This document shows positions 1-9,860 of a stretch of 64,000 nucleotides of DNA, piece by piece; the first letter of the stretch is position 1; every line of letters begins with the position of its first letter. The stretch covers positions 3,666,501 through 3,730,500 of the forward strand of contig NZ_RCCC01000001.1 in the NCBI RefSeq assembly GCF_003663825.1, written 5' to 3'. Under the pieces are notes generated by a model that was not told the origin of the DNA, ran no database searches, and saw nothing but the letters and a program-made list of their open reading frames with translations. A program made the translations under genes and the position numbers. This DNA comes from Acidovorax sp. 106 (GTDB lineage: Bacteria > Pseudomonadota > Gammaproteobacteria > Burkholderiales > Burkholderiaceae_C).

Positions 1-45
1 AGTGCGCAGCGCTGGGGACGCAGACAGTGGGGTCGCCTTCTTTTG

Positions 46-77
46 CCTTCTTTTCTTGGCGACGCAAGAAAAGAAGG
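46..77. repeat. CCTTCTTTTCTTG hairpin repeat
   Basis: Perfect 13-bp inverted repeat (CCTTCTTTTCTTG at 46-58, its complement at 65-77) around the loop GCGACG, followed by a GC-rich GTGCCCCGCCGGGGGCA stretch. I recall very similar hairpins as dispersed intergenic repeats in Comamonadaceae; only this copy is seen here. No gene can be supported in 1-275. Confidence 0.7.
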
Positions 78-148
78 TGCCCCGCCGGGGGCACATCCCG
101 GCACCCGCCCTCAAATCAGGCACGCCGCAAGATCAGCGAGCAAGCCCC

Positions 149-175
149 GGCTTCGACAGGCTCAGCCCCAACGGG
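149..175 (+). repeat. CTTCGACAGGCTCAG dispersed repeat, copy 1
   Basis: Contains CTTCGACAGGCTCAGCCCCA then ACGGG. The same core recurs near 47.98, 48.99, 50.07 and 61.48 kb, always between genes. Confidence 0.8.
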
Positions 176-194
176 CGGTGGCATTGCATGCGGG

Positions 195-242
195 TGCTAT
201 TAATTTAATAGCTTCCTGCGCTTATTTCATAAGTGCTAGAGC
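195..242 (+). repeat. GCTATTAA/AAGCGC-type dispersed repeat, copy 1
   Basis: Starts with the palindrome GCTATTAATTTAATAGC (196-212), followed by a second hairpin of the form GCGCTTATTTCATAAGTGC and TAGAG. The same two-hairpin layout recurs at 14.72, 25.50, 47.86, 54.05 and 60.11 kb. It lies 34 bp before the RND pump start. Confidence 0.85.
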
Positions 243-275
243 CCAAAAACATTCTAAAACCCAGAGGCCCACCCC

Positions 276-3200
276 ATGAGCCTCTCCACCCCCTTCATCC
301 ACCGCCCCATCGCCACCATGCTCCTCACCCTGGGCCTGGCCCTGGTGGGCGCGGTGTCGTACTTTCTCCTGCCCGTCGCTCCACTGCCGCAGGTCGACTA
401 CCCCACCATCTCCGTCAGCGCCAGCCTGCCAGGTGCCAGCCCCGACACCGTCGCCGCCACCGTAGCCACACCGCTAGAGCGGGCGCTGGGCTCCATCGCC
501 GGGGTCAACGAAATCACCTCGCGCTCCATCCTGGGCAGCACTAGCATCACCCTGCAGTTTGACCTGAACCGCGACGTGGACAGCGCCGCGCGCGACGTGC
601 AAGCCGCCATCAACGCCGCGCGCACGCTGCTGCCCACGGGCATGCCCAGCAACCCGACCTACCGCAAGGTCAACCCGGCCGATTCGCCCATCATGATCCT
701 GGCGCTCACGTCCGGCTCGCTCACGCGCGGGCAGATGTACGACGCGGCTTCCACGGTGCTGGCGCAAAAGCTCTCGCAGGTCGAAGGGGTAGGGCAGGCC
801 AGCGTGAGCGGCGGGGCGCTGCCTGCGGTGCGCGTGTCGCTCGACCCGGTGCGGCTGGCGGCCAACGGCGTGTCGCTGGAGCAGGTGCGCAGTGCCATCA
901 GCACCACCAACGCCAACCGCCCCCTGGGCGCGGTGGAGCGCGAAGACCACTACTGGCAAATCGCCGCCAACGACCAAGCCCGCGTGGCGGCTGACTATGC
1001 GCCGCTGGTGCTGCGCTGGAAGGACGGCAACGCCATTCGCCTGTCCGACGTGGCCGATGTCACGGACTCGGTGCAGGACGTGCGCAACTTTGGCGTGGCC
1101 AACGGCAAGCCTGCCATCTTGCTGCAGGTGTTCAAGCAGCCCGGCGCCAATATCCTGGAGGCGGTAGACCGCGTGCGCGCCATGCTGCCGCAGCTAAAGG
1201 CGTCCATCCCGGCGGCCATCGACATTGAGATCGTCTCCGACCGCACGCCCACGCTGCGCGCCTCGGTCAAAGAGGTGGAGCGCGCGCTGCTCATCGCCGT
1301 GGCGCTGGTCATCCTGGTGGTGTTTCTGTTCTTGCGCAATGGGCGCGCCACGCTTATCCCGGCGGTGGCCGTGCCGGTGTCGCTGGCGGGCACGTTTGGT
1401 GTGATGTACCTGGCGGGTTACACGCTCGACAACCTCTCGCTCATGGCGCTGACCATTGCCACCGGTTTTGTGGTGGACGACGCCATCGTGGTGCTCGAAA
1501 ACATCATGCGCCACATGGAGCGGGGCAAGTCTGCGCTGCAGGCGTCGCTCGACGGCGCGCGCGAGATCGGCTTCACCGTCGTGTCCATGAGCATCTCGCT
1601 CATCGCCGTGTTTGTGCCCATCCTGTTCATGGGCGGCATCGTGGGCCGGTTCTTTCGTGAATTCGCCATCGTCATGTCGGCGGCCATTTTGGTGTCGCTG
1701 CTGGTGTCGCTCACCACCACGCCCATGATGTGCGCGGCCTTGCTCAAGCACCCCGCGCCTGCACAGGCTGCGCCGCGCACGGGGTGGTGGGCGCGCTTTT
1801 CGCGGTGGGTCGATGGCTTGCAGGCCCGTGGCCTGCGGGGCTACCGCCACAGCCTGGCCTGGTGCCTGCGCCACCAGCCGGTGGTGCTGCTGGTGCTGGC
1901 GGGCGTGGTGGGTTTGAACGTGTACCTCTACACCGCCATCGACAAAGGCTTCATGCCCGAGCAGGACACGGGCCGCATCTCTGGCTTTATCCGGGCCGAC
2001 CAAGCCACGTCGTACCAAGCCATGGAGCAGCGGCTGCAGCGCTTTTTGTCGATTGTGCAGGCCGACCCGGCGGTGGAATACGTCACAGGCTCCACCGGGG
2101 GCTGGCAGCGCAATGCAGCGATGATGTTCATGACGCTCAAGCGCGGGCCGGGGCAAGAGTCCTCAGAGGCCGTCATTGCGCGGCTGCGCGAGCAGCTCAA
2201 GAACGAGCCCGGCGCCCGCCTGTTCATGTCGCCGCAGCGCGATATTCGCATTGGCGGGCGGCAAAGCAGCGCGTCGTTTGACTACACGCTGCAGGCTGAC
2301 GACATTGCCGAGCTGCGCACCTGGGAGCCACGCATCCGCCAGGCCTTGTCGCAACTGCCCGAGCTGGAAGACGTGAACAGCGACGTGGCCGACTACGGCC
2401 TGCAAACCACGCTGGTCATCGACCGCGACGCCGCCACGCGCGCGGGGCTGACCATGGCGCAGATTGACGCCACCTTGAACGACGCCTTTGGCCAGCGTCA
2501 AGTGGGCGTCATCTACAACCCCCTGAACCAGTACCGCGTGGTGATGGAAGCCGCGCCGCAATATTTGCAAAGCCCCGAGACGCTGCGCGGCTTCTTCTTT
2601 GTGAACAGTGCAGGGCAGCAGGTGCCGCTCACCGCGTTTGCACGCATCACCACCACCAACACACCGCTGTCCGTCAACCACGAGCGGGGCACGCCTGCCA
2701 GCACCATCAGCTTTAGCCTGGCGCCGGGCGTGTCGCTGTCGCAGGCGGCCGACGCGGTGAACAACGCCGTGGCCGAGCTGGGCGTGCCCGTGGGCATTCG
2801 GGGCAGCTTTAGCGGCACGGCGGGCGCGTTCCAGTCGGCACTGGCCGGGCAGCCGCTGCTCATTCTGGCGGCCATCATCACCATCTACCTGGTGCTGGGC
2901 ATCTTGTATGAAAACCTGGTGCACCCCATCACCATCCTGTCCACGCTGCCCTCGGCCGGGGTGGGGGCGTTGCTGGCGCTGATGTGGTTCAAAACCGAGT
3001 TCTCGCTCATCGCGCTCATCGGCGTCATCTTGCTCATTGGCATCGTCAAGAAGAACGCGATCATGATGATTGACTTTGCGCTGGTGCGGCAGCGCACGGG
3101 GCACATCACTGCCGCGCAGTCCATCTACCGCGCCTGCAGCCTGCGCCTGCGCCCCATCCTTATGACCACCCTGGCCGCCATTTTTGGTGCGCTGCCCCTG

Positions 3201-3437
3201 GCCATCAACCGCGCTGATGGGGCCGAGCTGCGCCAGCCCCTGGGCATTGCCGTGGTGGGCGGCTTGCTGGTCAGCCAGTGGCTCACGCTGTACACCACGC
3301 CCGTGGTGTATGTCGCGCTTGACCGCTTGCGCCAGCGCGTGCTGCGCACCGTGCGCCGCCTGCGGGGGCGCTCGCCCCAGGCCGCCGTACCCGCCGTGCC
3401 CACCTCTGCGGCCCCTGCGCTTGAAGGAAACGATTGA
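276..3437 (+). CDS. mdtC: RND multidrug efflux permease, MdtC type
   Basis: Proton-driven inner-membrane pump subunit of the AcrB superfamily; in the MdtABC system it works with a periplasmic adaptor and an outer-membrane channel to export drugs. The 1053-residue protein follows E. coli MdtC closely along its length (family about 1025 aa), for example [20 protein letters not shown] near residue 30. The proton-relay aspartate pair of TM4 is D401-D402 in [13 protein letters not shown]. The C-terminus carries about 25 extra Ala/Pro/Arg-rich residues. ATG 276 has AGAGG at 263-267. The stop overlaps the start of the outer-membrane gene (TGATG), so the two are coupled; adaptor and MdtB genes would be expected upstream of the window. 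Substrate cannot be told from sequence. Confidence 0.93.
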   Translation: MSLSTPFIHRPIATMLLTLGLALVGAVSYFLLPVAPLPQVDYPTISVSASLPGASPDTVAATVATPLERALGSIAGVNEITSRSILGSTSITLQFDLNRDVDSAARDVQAAINAARTLLPTGMPSNPTYRKVNPADSPIMILALTSGSLTRGQMYDAASTVLAQKLSQVEGVGQASVSGGALPAVRVSLDPVRLAANGVSLEQVRSAISTTNANRPLGAVEREDHYWQIAANDQARVAADYAPLVLRWKDGNAIRLSDVADVTDSVQDVRNFGVANGKPAILLQVFKQPGANILEAVDRVRAMLPQLKASIPAAIDIEIVSDRTPTLRASVKEVERALLIAVALVILVVFLFLRNGRATLIPAVAVPVSLAGTFGVMYLAGYTLDNLSLMALTIATGFVVDDAIVVLENIMRHMERGKSALQASLDGAREIGFTVVSMSISLIAVFVPILFMGGIVGRFFREFAIVMSAAILVSLLVSLTTTPMMCAALLKHPAPAQAAPRTGWWARFSRWVDGLQARGLRGYRHSLAWCLRHQPVVLLVLAGVVGLNVYLYTAIDKGFMPEQDTGRISGFIRADQATSYQAMEQRLQRFLSIVQADPAVEYVTGSTGGWQRNAAMMFMTLKRGPGQESSEAVIARLREQLKNEPGARLFMSPQRDIRIGGRQSSASFDYTLQADDIAELRTWEPRIRQALSQLPELEDVNSDVADYGLQTTLVIDRDAATRAGLTMAQIDATLNDAFGQRQVGVIYNPLNQYRVVMEAAPQYLQSPETLRGFFFVNSAGQQVPLTAFARITTTNTPLSVNHERGTPASTISFSLAPGVSLSQAADAVNNAVAELGVPVGIRGSFSGTAGAFQSALAGQPLLILAAIITIYLVLGILYENLVHPITILSTLPSAGVGALLALMWFKTEFSLIALIGVILLIGIVKKNAIMMIDFALVRQRTGHITAAQSIYRACSLRLRPILMTTLAAIFGALPLAINRADGAELRQPLGIAVVGGLLVSQWLTLYTTPVVYVALDRLRQRVLRTVRRLRGRSPQAAVPAVPTSAAPALEGND

Positions 3438-4990
3438 TGCCTGCCTTGTCCACCTCGTCTGCCGCACAACCCTCTGCGGAGCTTCCCTCTACCGCATCTC
3501 CGTCCTTGGTCTTTGCCTTGGCCTTTGCCTTATCGCCTGCTGCCTGGCGTTGCGTACCCACCCTGCTGGCCGCAGCCGTGCTGGCCGCTTGCAGCACCCC
3601 TGCGGTGTACGAGCGCCCCACCCAAACGGTGCCCGCCCACTACAAGGAAGCCCTGGCCGCCACGGCCGGCGGAGTGTGGCAACCCGCCCAATCTGGCCCA
3701 TCTGGCCCAGCCGGGCAGCCCGGCGCAGAAGTGCCCGCCGCGTGGTGGACGCTGTACGGCGACGCCACGCTCAACACCCTGCAAGCGCAGGCCGCCAGCG
3801 GCAACCAGAACATTGCCTTGTCGCTGGCCCGCCTGCGCGCTGCCCAGGCCGCCGTGGCCAGCAGCCGCGCCAGCCAGGGCCCCACGCTGGGCACCAGCGC
3901 CAGCACATCGCGTGCGCGCAGCGGCAGCCAGGCGGCCGATGGCAGCAGCACCGCCCGCATCAGCACCAGCCACTCCATCGGCCTCAATGCCAGCTGGGAG
4001 TTGGACCTGTGGGGCCGCATTGCAGGCACCGTGGATGCGGCCCGCGCCAGCGCCCAGGCCAGCGCCGACGATCTGGCCGCTGCCCGCCTGTCGGTGCAGG
4101 CCAGCGTGGCGCAAACCTATTTTTCATTGCGTGCCGCAGAGGCCAATGCGCACATCCTGCGCGAGACGCTGCAAGCCTATGACCGAAGCTGGGAGCTGAC
4201 ACGAAACCGCCAGCAAGCGGGCGTGGCCTCGGTGGCCGATGTGGCGCAGGCCGAGTCGCAATACAAATCCACCCAGGTGCAACTGCTCGAATCTGAAAGC
4301 AACCGCACCCAGCTAGAGCACGCCCTGGCCGCCCTGCTGGGCCAAGCCCCCGCCAGCTTCAGCCTGCCTGCCACCGGCGGGCTGCCCCAGCCGCCCGTGG
4401 TGCCCGCCCAGTTGCCATCGCAGTTGCTAGAGCGCCGCCCCGACATCGCCGCTGCTGAGCGCCGCGTGGCCGCCGCCAACGCGCAAATCGGCGTGGCCCA
4501 GGCCGCGTTCTTTCCGGCGCTCACGCTGTCGGGCACGGCGGGGTACCGGGGCTCGGAGCTGTCCAACCTGTTCAACGCCCCCAACCTGTTCTGGTCGCTG
4601 GGGCCGCAGTTGGCGCTGTCGCTGTTCGATGGCGGTGCCCGCACTGCCGCCGTGGAATCTGCCCGCGCCGCCAACGAACAAGCCGCCGCCACCTACCGCC
4701 AAACGGTGCTCACGGCCCTGCAAGAGGTGGAAGACAACCTGACCGCTGCCACCGCCCTGGCGCAAGAGCAGCAACTGCAAACCGAAGCCCTGGCCGCCGC
4801 CCAGCGCGCGCTGGATGTGGTGAGCAATCAGTACCGCGCGGGCACCGTGGGGTATCTGAACGTCATTACCGCCCAGGCTTCGGTGCTATCGGCGCAGCGC
4901 AGCCTGATAGACGTTAAAAACCGCCGACTGGCGTCCGTGAACACGCTGCTTAAGAACGTGGCGGGGAGCTGGGCGCCGCGTGTGCGCTGA
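3437..4990 (+). CDS. RND efflux outer-membrane factor lipoprotein (NodT/OprM family)
   Basis: TolC-like outer-membrane channel that completes the tripartite pump with the preceding permease. 517 residues. An unusually long N-terminal leader ends in the lipobox LAAC with Cys52 as the lipidated residue. Two OEP repeats follow, with typical features such as ASWELDLWGRI near 180, the RRPDI/AAERRVAAANAQIGVA motif near 335 and a C-terminal YRAGTVGYLNVITAQ. ATG 3437 overlaps the mdtC stop; an in-frame TTG at 3434 is also possible. Because the lipobox lies so deep, translation may really begin further in, but no other Met is available before it. Confidence 0.9.
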   Translation: MPALSTSSAAQPSAELPSTASPSLVFALAFALSPAAWRCVPTLLAAAVLAACSTPAVYERPTQTVPAHYKEALAATAGGVWQPAQSGPSGPAGQPGAEVPAAWWTLYGDATLNTLQAQAASGNQNIALSLARLRAAQAAVASSRASQGPTLGTSASTSRARSGSQAADGSSTARISTSHSIGLNASWELDLWGRIAGTVDAARASAQASADDLAAARLSVQASVAQTYFSLRAAEANAHILRETLQAYDRSWELTRNRQQAGVASVADVAQAESQYKSTQVQLLESESNRTQLEHALAALLGQAPASFSLPATGGLPQPPVVPAQLPSQLLERRPDIAAAERRVAAANAQIGVAQAAFFPALTLSGTAGYRGSELSNLFNAPNLFWSLGPQLALSLFDGGARTAAVESARAANEQAAATYRQTVLTALQEVEDNLTAATALAQEQQLQTEALAAAQRALDVVSNQYRAGTVGYLNVITAQASVLSAQRSLIDVKNRRLASVNTLLKNVAGSWAPRVR

Positions 4991-5018
4991 CCCATGCCTT
5001 GGGCTCTTGTAGCGGCCA

Positions 5019-5930
5019 TCAGACGGCCGACGCGCCACGCGACCGCGCGCCTTCCGCCAGCAGCCACTCGCGGAACGCTGCAAATGCTGGCAGGTCCATA
5101 CGGTCGGGCCGGTAGCACAGGTAGTGGCCCTGGTCCACGTGGATGGCGCTACCGCAAGGGCTCAGCAGCGAGCCTTCGGCAAACTCCTTTTGCACCAGGA
5201 GTGCAGGTACCAGTGCGATGCCCAGGCCATTCAAGGCGGCCTGGATCAGCGCCGAATACTGGGCAAAGCGCGGGCCCGCCAGGGTCTGCACCTCGGGCAC
5301 GCCATGCTGCGCGGCCCACTGCCGCCAAGCCGTGGGGGCGCCCTCGTGGTGCAGCAGGGTGTGGCCCAGGATGTCGGCCGGCTGGGCGATGCGGTGGCGC
5401 CCCTCGACCAGGCTGCGCGCCACGATGAGCACGAACTCGCGCCCTGCGATGTATTCAGACACCACGCCCGGCCAGCCGTCAGGCCCGTAGCGGATGGCGG
5501 CGTCCACGCCGGCCGGTATGCCGTCGCTGGGCTCCAGGTGGCGGCTGAAGCTGAGCATCACGTGGCGGCTTTGCTGGCTGAAGGCGGGCAGGCGCGGAAT
5601 CAGCCACTTGGTGAGGAAGGTGGGCACGCTGGCCAGCGTGAGCAGGCCTGCGCCCGCATCGCCCGAGCGGGCCTCGAAGGTGGCTGCCTCGATGGCGCGC
5701 AGCCCGCCCGAAATCTTCTGCCAGTACACGCGGCCCTGCGGGGTGAGCTCCACGCCGCGGCCACTCTTTTGCAGCAACTGGCGGCCCAGAAAGGCCTCCA
5801 GCCCCGCGATCTGTTTGCTGACCGCGCTGGCCGTGATGCACAGTGCGCCCGAGGCGAGGGTGATGCTCTGGTGCCGGGCCACGGCGTCAAAGGCCAGCAG
5901 TTCCTGGATGGTGGGGCAGTCGCGTTTCAT
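5019..5930 (-). CDS. LysR-family regulator (GcvA-like)
   Basis: 303-residue LysR regulator: winged helix-turn-helix at about residues 8-66 (TIQELLAFDAVARHQSITLA, with AVSKQIAGLE as recognition helix), then the ligand-binding domain. ATG 5930 is preferred over an upstream extension to 5978 because it puts the HTH at the usual distance from the N-terminus. It is divergent from the ABC importer at 6110, so it probably controls that operon. Its 3' end faces the outer-membrane gene with only 28 bp between. The inducer is unknown. Confidence 0.88.
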   Translation of the reverse strand: MKRDCPTIQELLAFDAVARHQSITLASGALCITASAVSKQIAGLEAFLGRQLLQKSGRGVELTPQGRVYWQKISGGLRAIEAATFEARSGDAGAGLLTLASVPTFLTKWLIPRLPAFSQQSRHVMLSFSRHLEPSDGIPAGVDAAIRYGPDGWPGVVSEYIAGREFVLIVARSLVEGRHRIAQPADILGHTLLHHEGAPTAWRQWAAQHGVPEVQTLAGPRFAQYSALIQAALNGLGIALVPALLVQKEFAEGSLLSPCGSAIHVDQGHYLCYRPDRMDLPAFAAFREWLLAEGARSRGASAV

Positions 5931-6109
5931 ATACGGGTTTGATGAAAGCAGTGTGAAAAACGCTTTCCAATTGCTCAAGTGTCTTCATCCAAGTTTCACC
6001 CATCTATGGGTCTTTGCTCCCTAGAATTTGGCTGGCATTGCGGCATGCCTTTGCCGACAGTAGCGTATCCGGAAAGTGTTCCGGGCAACAAGAGTATCGG
6101 AGAGAACCT

Positions 6110-6877
6110 TTGGTTCGCGGCATTTCCCTCATCTACGGTCTTTACCTGCTGCTGCCCATCGCACTGCTCATGGTCGGTAGCGTGGGCGGCAACTGGACCA
6201 ACACGCTGCTGCCCACGGGCACCACGGGCCAGTGGTACCTCGACCTGTGGCAGGACACCTCGTTCCGCAAGGCCTTCATGAGCAGCCTGGTGGTGGCCAT
6301 GGCCGCCTGCGCCATCAACACCGTGCTGGCCCTGCCGCTGGCCTATGCGCTGTACCACGGCGCACGGCGTGGTGGTGGGCTGGCGGCGCGCATCGTGAGC
6401 GCCATGCCGGTGGCCGTGCCGGCCATCACCCTGGCCTTTGGCTACATGGTGGTGTTCAACACCGATCTGGCGCCCTGGCTCGGCTCCATGCCGTTGCTCA
6501 TTGCCGCGCACGCCATCCTCACGCTGCCCTACCTTAGCAACACTCTGCTGACCGATCTGCGCCACCTGGACCTTGGCCGGCTCGAGCAGGCTGCGGCCAC
6601 GCTGGGCGCCTCGCGCTGGCAGCAGTTCACCGGCATCGTGCTGCCCAGCCTGCGCCAGAGCCTGATCAGCGGGCTGGTCATGGTGGCCGCCATCTCGGTG
6701 GGCGAATTCGGCGTGTCCAACCTGCTCACCAGCTTCCAGAACCGCACCTACCCGGTCGTGCTGCTGCAGGCCTTCTACGGTGCCACGGGCTTTGCCTGCG
6801 CCGCCACGGTGATCCTGCTGGTGCTGGCCGGCGCATCGGCTCTCCTGTCCTCCTCTTTGGTAAAGCAGCGCCCATGA
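6110..6877 (+). CDS. ABC transporter permease (Fbp/phosphonate/spermidine type)
   Basis: Inner-membrane permease of a binding-protein-dependent importer, about 255 residues with six predicted TM helices. The EAA loop lies at EQAAATLGASRWQQFTGIVLP. No ATG is available; TTG 6110 is chosen because CGGAGAG (6098-6104) lies 6 bp upstream and the first TM helix then begins at residue 5. The open frame continues upstream to 6014, but those codons read unlike a membrane protein. The stop overlaps the ATPase start (ATGA). The substrate may be iron, a polyamine or a phosphonate; sequence alone does not decide. Confidence 0.85.
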   Translation: MVRGISLIYGLYLLLPIALLMVGSVGGNWTNTLLPTGTTGQWYLDLWQDTSFRKAFMSSLVVAMAACAINTVLALPLAYALYHGARRGGGLAARIVSAMPVAVPAITLAFGYMVVFNTDLAPWLGSMPLLIAAHAILTLPYLSNTLLTDLRHLDLGRLEQAAATLGASRWQQFTGIVLPSLRQSLISGLVMVAAISVGEFGVSNLLTSFQNRTYPVVLLQAFYGATGFACAATVILLVLAGASALLSSSLVKQRP

Positions 6878-7902
6878 GCCTCGTCCTCGACAACGTCAGC
6901 TACCACTACCCGGGCAGTGCGCACGGCCTGCACGGGGTGTCGCTGCAGGTACGCACTGGTGAGCTGGTGGCGGTGATCGGGCCCAGCGGCTCGGGCAAGT
7001 CCACGCTGCTCCAACTGGTGTCGGGGCTCACGACCGGCCACACGGGCCACATCGCCTTCGATGGCAAGGACATGTCCCGCACACCGGTGCATGAGCGCCG
7101 CATGGGCATGGTGTTCCAGAGCTATGCGCTGTTCCCGCACCTGTCGGTGCTCGACAACGTGGCCTATGGTCTGAAGCTGCGCAAGGTGGCCACGGCCGAG
7201 CGCCACCGGCGCGCGCAGGAACTGCTCGACATCGTGGGGCTGGCGGAGTACGCACAGCGCGGCATTGCCCAGCTCTCGGGCGGGCAGCAGCAGCGGGTGG
7301 CACTGGCCCGTGCACTGGCCATCGACCCCTTGGCGCTGCTGCTCGACGAGCCGCTCTCTGCCCTCGATGCCAGCGTGCGCGGCCATCTGCGCGACGAGAT
7401 CCGCGCCATCCAGCAGCGCTTTGGCGCCACCACGCTGCTGGTCACGCACGACCAGGAAGAGGCGCTTGTGATGGCCGACCGCGTGGCCATGCTCAAGGAT
7501 GGCCGGCTGCTGCAGATAGCCACCCCGCGCGATATCTATGAGCAGCCCGCCAGCCGCGCCGTGGCCGAGTTCGTCGGCCTCTCGACCATCCTGTCTGCCA
7601 AAGTGCTATCGCCCGGACGCCTCGACCTGGGGTTTGCCCAACTGGCGGCCGGCACGGGCACCCGCGCTGCAGGCGCCCAGGTGCACGTGCTGGTGCGCCC
7701 CGAGCATATCCGGCCTGACCCATCGCCGGACAGCGTGAACCGCCTGGCCGGGCGCACTGGTGCCCAGCGCTACCTGGGCGCGCTCACGCGCTACGACTTC
7801 GAGGTGCCCGGCGCGGCCAAGCCCTTCCTGGCCGAGTCCCCCGTACCGGCGGTTCAAGCCATTGCCATCGCGCCCGAGCACATCCGCCTTCTTGACCACT
7901 GA
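6874..7902 (+). CDS. ABC transporter ATP-binding protein (PotA/FbpC type)
   Basis: 342-residue ATPase energising the importer. Walker A GPSGSGKST is at residues 36-44, the signature LSGGQQQR at 134-141, Walker B LLLDEP with D158/E159, and the H-loop in LLVTHDQEEA. The last roughly 100 residues form a TOBE-type regulatory domain (VLVRPEHIRPDP, AIAPEHIRLL), as in MOI-type ATPases. Translation is coupled to the permease by a 4-bp overlap. Confidence 0.93.
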   Translation: MSLVLDNVSYHYPGSAHGLHGVSLQVRTGELVAVIGPSGSGKSTLLQLVSGLTTGHTGHIAFDGKDMSRTPVHERRMGMVFQSYALFPHLSVLDNVAYGLKLRKVATAERHRRAQELLDIVGLAEYAQRGIAQLSGGQQQRVALARALAIDPLALLLDEPLSALDASVRGHLRDEIRAIQQRFGATTLLVTHDQEEALVMADRVAMLKDGRLLQIATPRDIYEQPASRAVAEFVGLSTILSAKVLSPGRLDLGFAQLAAGTGTRAAGAQVHVLVRPEHIRPDPSPDSVNRLAGRTGAQRYLGALTRYDFEVPGAAKPFLAESPVPAVQAIAIAPEHIRLLDH

Positions 7903-7945
7903 TCCCGATCGTTTCTCTCCCAACCCACCTCACCGAGGAGCCACC

Positions 7946-9037
7946 ATGCAACGCAGACAACTGATCCAGGCCGCCGGCGCATTGCCTGTACTGTCATTCG
8001 CAACGCTTGCCGCCCGCACCGCCTTTGCCTTCGACGGCCCCGAACTCTATGTGGGCGAAAAAGCGCTGTATGCCGAGGCGCAGAAGGAAGGCCTGTGCGT
8101 ATCGTTCGACACGGGGCCCGAGTGGGCCAACTGGAAGTCGCTGTTCCGTGACTTCAAGAAGCGCTACCCCGAGATCGAGCTGACCTACAACGACCTCGGC
8201 TCCGCCGCCACCGTGGTGGCGCTCGAAAAGACCAAACGCCGCCCCCAGGCCGACACCGCCTATTACTTCGCGGCATCGGCCGTCGACGCGGCGAAGAAGG
8301 ACGTGGTCGCCCCCTTCAAGCCCGTCAACTTCGACAAGCTGCCGCCGGTGTTCCGCGAGGCCGAGGGCCGCTGGTTCACCATCCACACGCTCAACATCGC
8401 CTTCCTGGTCAACAAGAAGCTGGTGAAGAACGTGCCCAGCGGCTGGCCCGACCTGCTCAAGCCCGAGTTCAAGAACACGGTGGTCTACCTGGACCCGCGC
8501 TCCACCGGCATCGGCCAGGTGCTGACCTTTGCTGCAGCCTACGCCAACGGCGGCAGCGTGGACAACGTGCAGCCCGGCACCGACTACCTGGGCAAGCTGC
8601 ATGCGGCCGGCAACGTGCTGCGGGTGGAGGGCACCACGCCCTACGCCAAGTTCTTGAAGGGGGAGATTCCCGTCTGGATCAGCTACGAGAACGATGGCCT
8701 CAAGGCCAAGCATGTCGACGGCATGGGCGATGCGGTCGAGGTGGTGATCCCCAAGGAGGCCAGCGTGGCCGCGCCTTATGCAATCAGCCTGGTGAAGAAT
8801 GGCCCCAACCCCAATGCCGGCAAGCTCTGGCTCAACTTCATCATGAGCGAGGCCGGTCAGTCGTTGTTCGCCCAGGGCTTCGTGCGCCCTGCCGTGCCGG
8901 GCACGCCGCTGTCCGCCGACGTGGCCGCGAAGATGCCCTCTGCACCGCAGATCCGCCCGCTTGACGTGGTCAAGGCCTCTGAACGCAAGGCCGAGGTGGA
9001 CCGCCTGTGGGCCCTGGCCGCACTGGGCAGCAAGTAG
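7946..9037 (+). CDS. ABC transporter periplasmic binding protein (Fbp/AfuA-like)
   Basis: 363-residue solute-binding protein. The N-terminus MQRRQLIQAAGALPVLSF...ARTAFAF is a twin-Arg-poor Sec-type signal peptide of about 29 residues. The mature part shows the class-II binding-protein pattern seen in ferric-iron, thiamine, putrescine and 2-aminoethylphosphonate binders (LYVGEKALYAEAQKEG at the start, LVNKKLVKNVPSGWPDLLKPEFK in the middle). ATG 7946 has GAGGAG 5 bp upstream; the open frame extends further up but that part overlaps the ATPase gene. It sits between the ATPase and the second permease. Confidence 0.88.
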   Translation: MQRRQLIQAAGALPVLSFATLAARTAFAFDGPELYVGEKALYAEAQKEGLCVSFDTGPEWANWKSLFRDFKKRYPEIELTYNDLGSAATVVALEKTKRRPQADTAYYFAASAVDAAKKDVVAPFKPVNFDKLPPVFREAEGRWFTIHTLNIAFLVNKKLVKNVPSGWPDLLKPEFKNTVVYLDPRSTGIGQVLTFAAAYANGGSVDNVQPGTDYLGKLHAAGNVLRVEGTTPYAKFLKGEIPVWISYENDGLKAKHVDGMGDAVEVVIPKEASVAAPYAISLVKNGPNPNAGKLWLNFIMSEAGQSLFAQGFVRPAVPGTPLSADVAAKMPSAPQIRPLDVVKASERKAEVDRLWALAALGSK

Positions 9038-9047
9038 GTTCGCCGGC

Positions 9048-9860
9048 ATGCGACGCTTCGGCGCCTGGCCCGCATGGGCCTTCATGGCGCTTTTTTTCGC
9101 GGTGCCGCTGGCCGCGCTGTTGCCCGAGGCCTTCGGCGACGGCGGCAGTGCCTTCGCGCGGTTGTTCGGCAACCCGTTGTTCCTCGGTGCGCTGCGCAAC
9201 ACGCTGGCCCTGGGGCTGGCGGCGGGCGCGGTGTCGGCGCTGGTGGGCACCTGCATCGCCATCGAACTGGCACGACAGGTTCCATCGCGGCGCCAGTGGA
9301 TGATGACCCTGCTGGGCCTGCCACTGGCCTTCTCGGGCCTGGTGATCGCCTACGGCTTCATCCTGGCCTTCGGGCGCGCGGGCTTCGTCACGCAATTGCT
9401 GGCGGGCCTGGGTGGTGACCCGGCCGTGATCGGCAGCTGGATCTACAGCGTCTCGGGCCTGGGCGTGGCCTATGCCTACTACCTGATCCCGCGCGTGGCG
9501 CTGTCGCTGTACCCGGTGTTCGCCAACCTGGACCTGCGCCCGGTGCAGGCCGCGCGCACGCTGGGCGCGTCGCGCGCGCGGGCCTTCTGGGACACGGTGG
9601 TGCCCGAGGTGCTGCCCTCGGTGCTGTCCAACGCCTGCATGGTGGCAGCGATCGCCATGGGCACCTACGGCACGGCGCTGGCGCTAGTGGGCACGCAGCT
9701 CAACATCCTTCCGCTGATGCTGCTGGCGCAGGTCAGTGATGGCGGGTCGGATTTCGCGGTGGCAGCGGCCTTGTCGCTGGTGCTGATGGTGGTGTGTGTG
9801 GTGGTGATGGGAGTGGGTGATGTCTTTACGCGAAGGCGCGAGCGCAATGCAGGCCATTGA
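9048..9860 (+). CDS. ABC transporter permease, second subunit
   Basis: 270-residue second permease of the same importer; six TM helices and an EAA loop at VQAARTLGASRARAFWDTVVP. ATG 9048 comes 10 bp after the binding-protein stop and puts a charged start (MRRFGAW) before TM1. The order permease-ATPase-binding protein-permease, with the two permeases split, is less usual than adjacent permeases. Its last 41 bp overlap the next gene. Confidence 0.86.
   Translation: MRRFGAWPAWAFMALFFAVPLAALLPEAFGDGGSAFARLFGNPLFLGALRNTLALGLAAGAVSALVGTCIAIELARQVPSRRQWMMTLLGLPLAFSGLVIAYGFILAFGRAGFVTQLLAGLGGDPAVIGSWIYSVSGLGVAYAYYLIPRVALSLYPVFANLDLRPVQAARTLGASRARAFWDTVVPEVLPSVLSNACMVAAIAMGTYGTALALVGTQLNILPLMLLAQVSDGGSDFAVAAALSLVLMVVCVVVMGVGDVFTRRRERNAGH

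Noticed and set aside
1194..3467. Long open frames on the minus strand under mdtC
   Set aside because: They are His/Arg/Gly-rich mirror frames of a clear RND pump gene, as expected at high GC.
5931..6109. GATGAA/TTCATC repeat as operator for the LysR-ABC divergent promoter
   Set aside because: Arms are short and about 45 bp apart, not convincing above chance.
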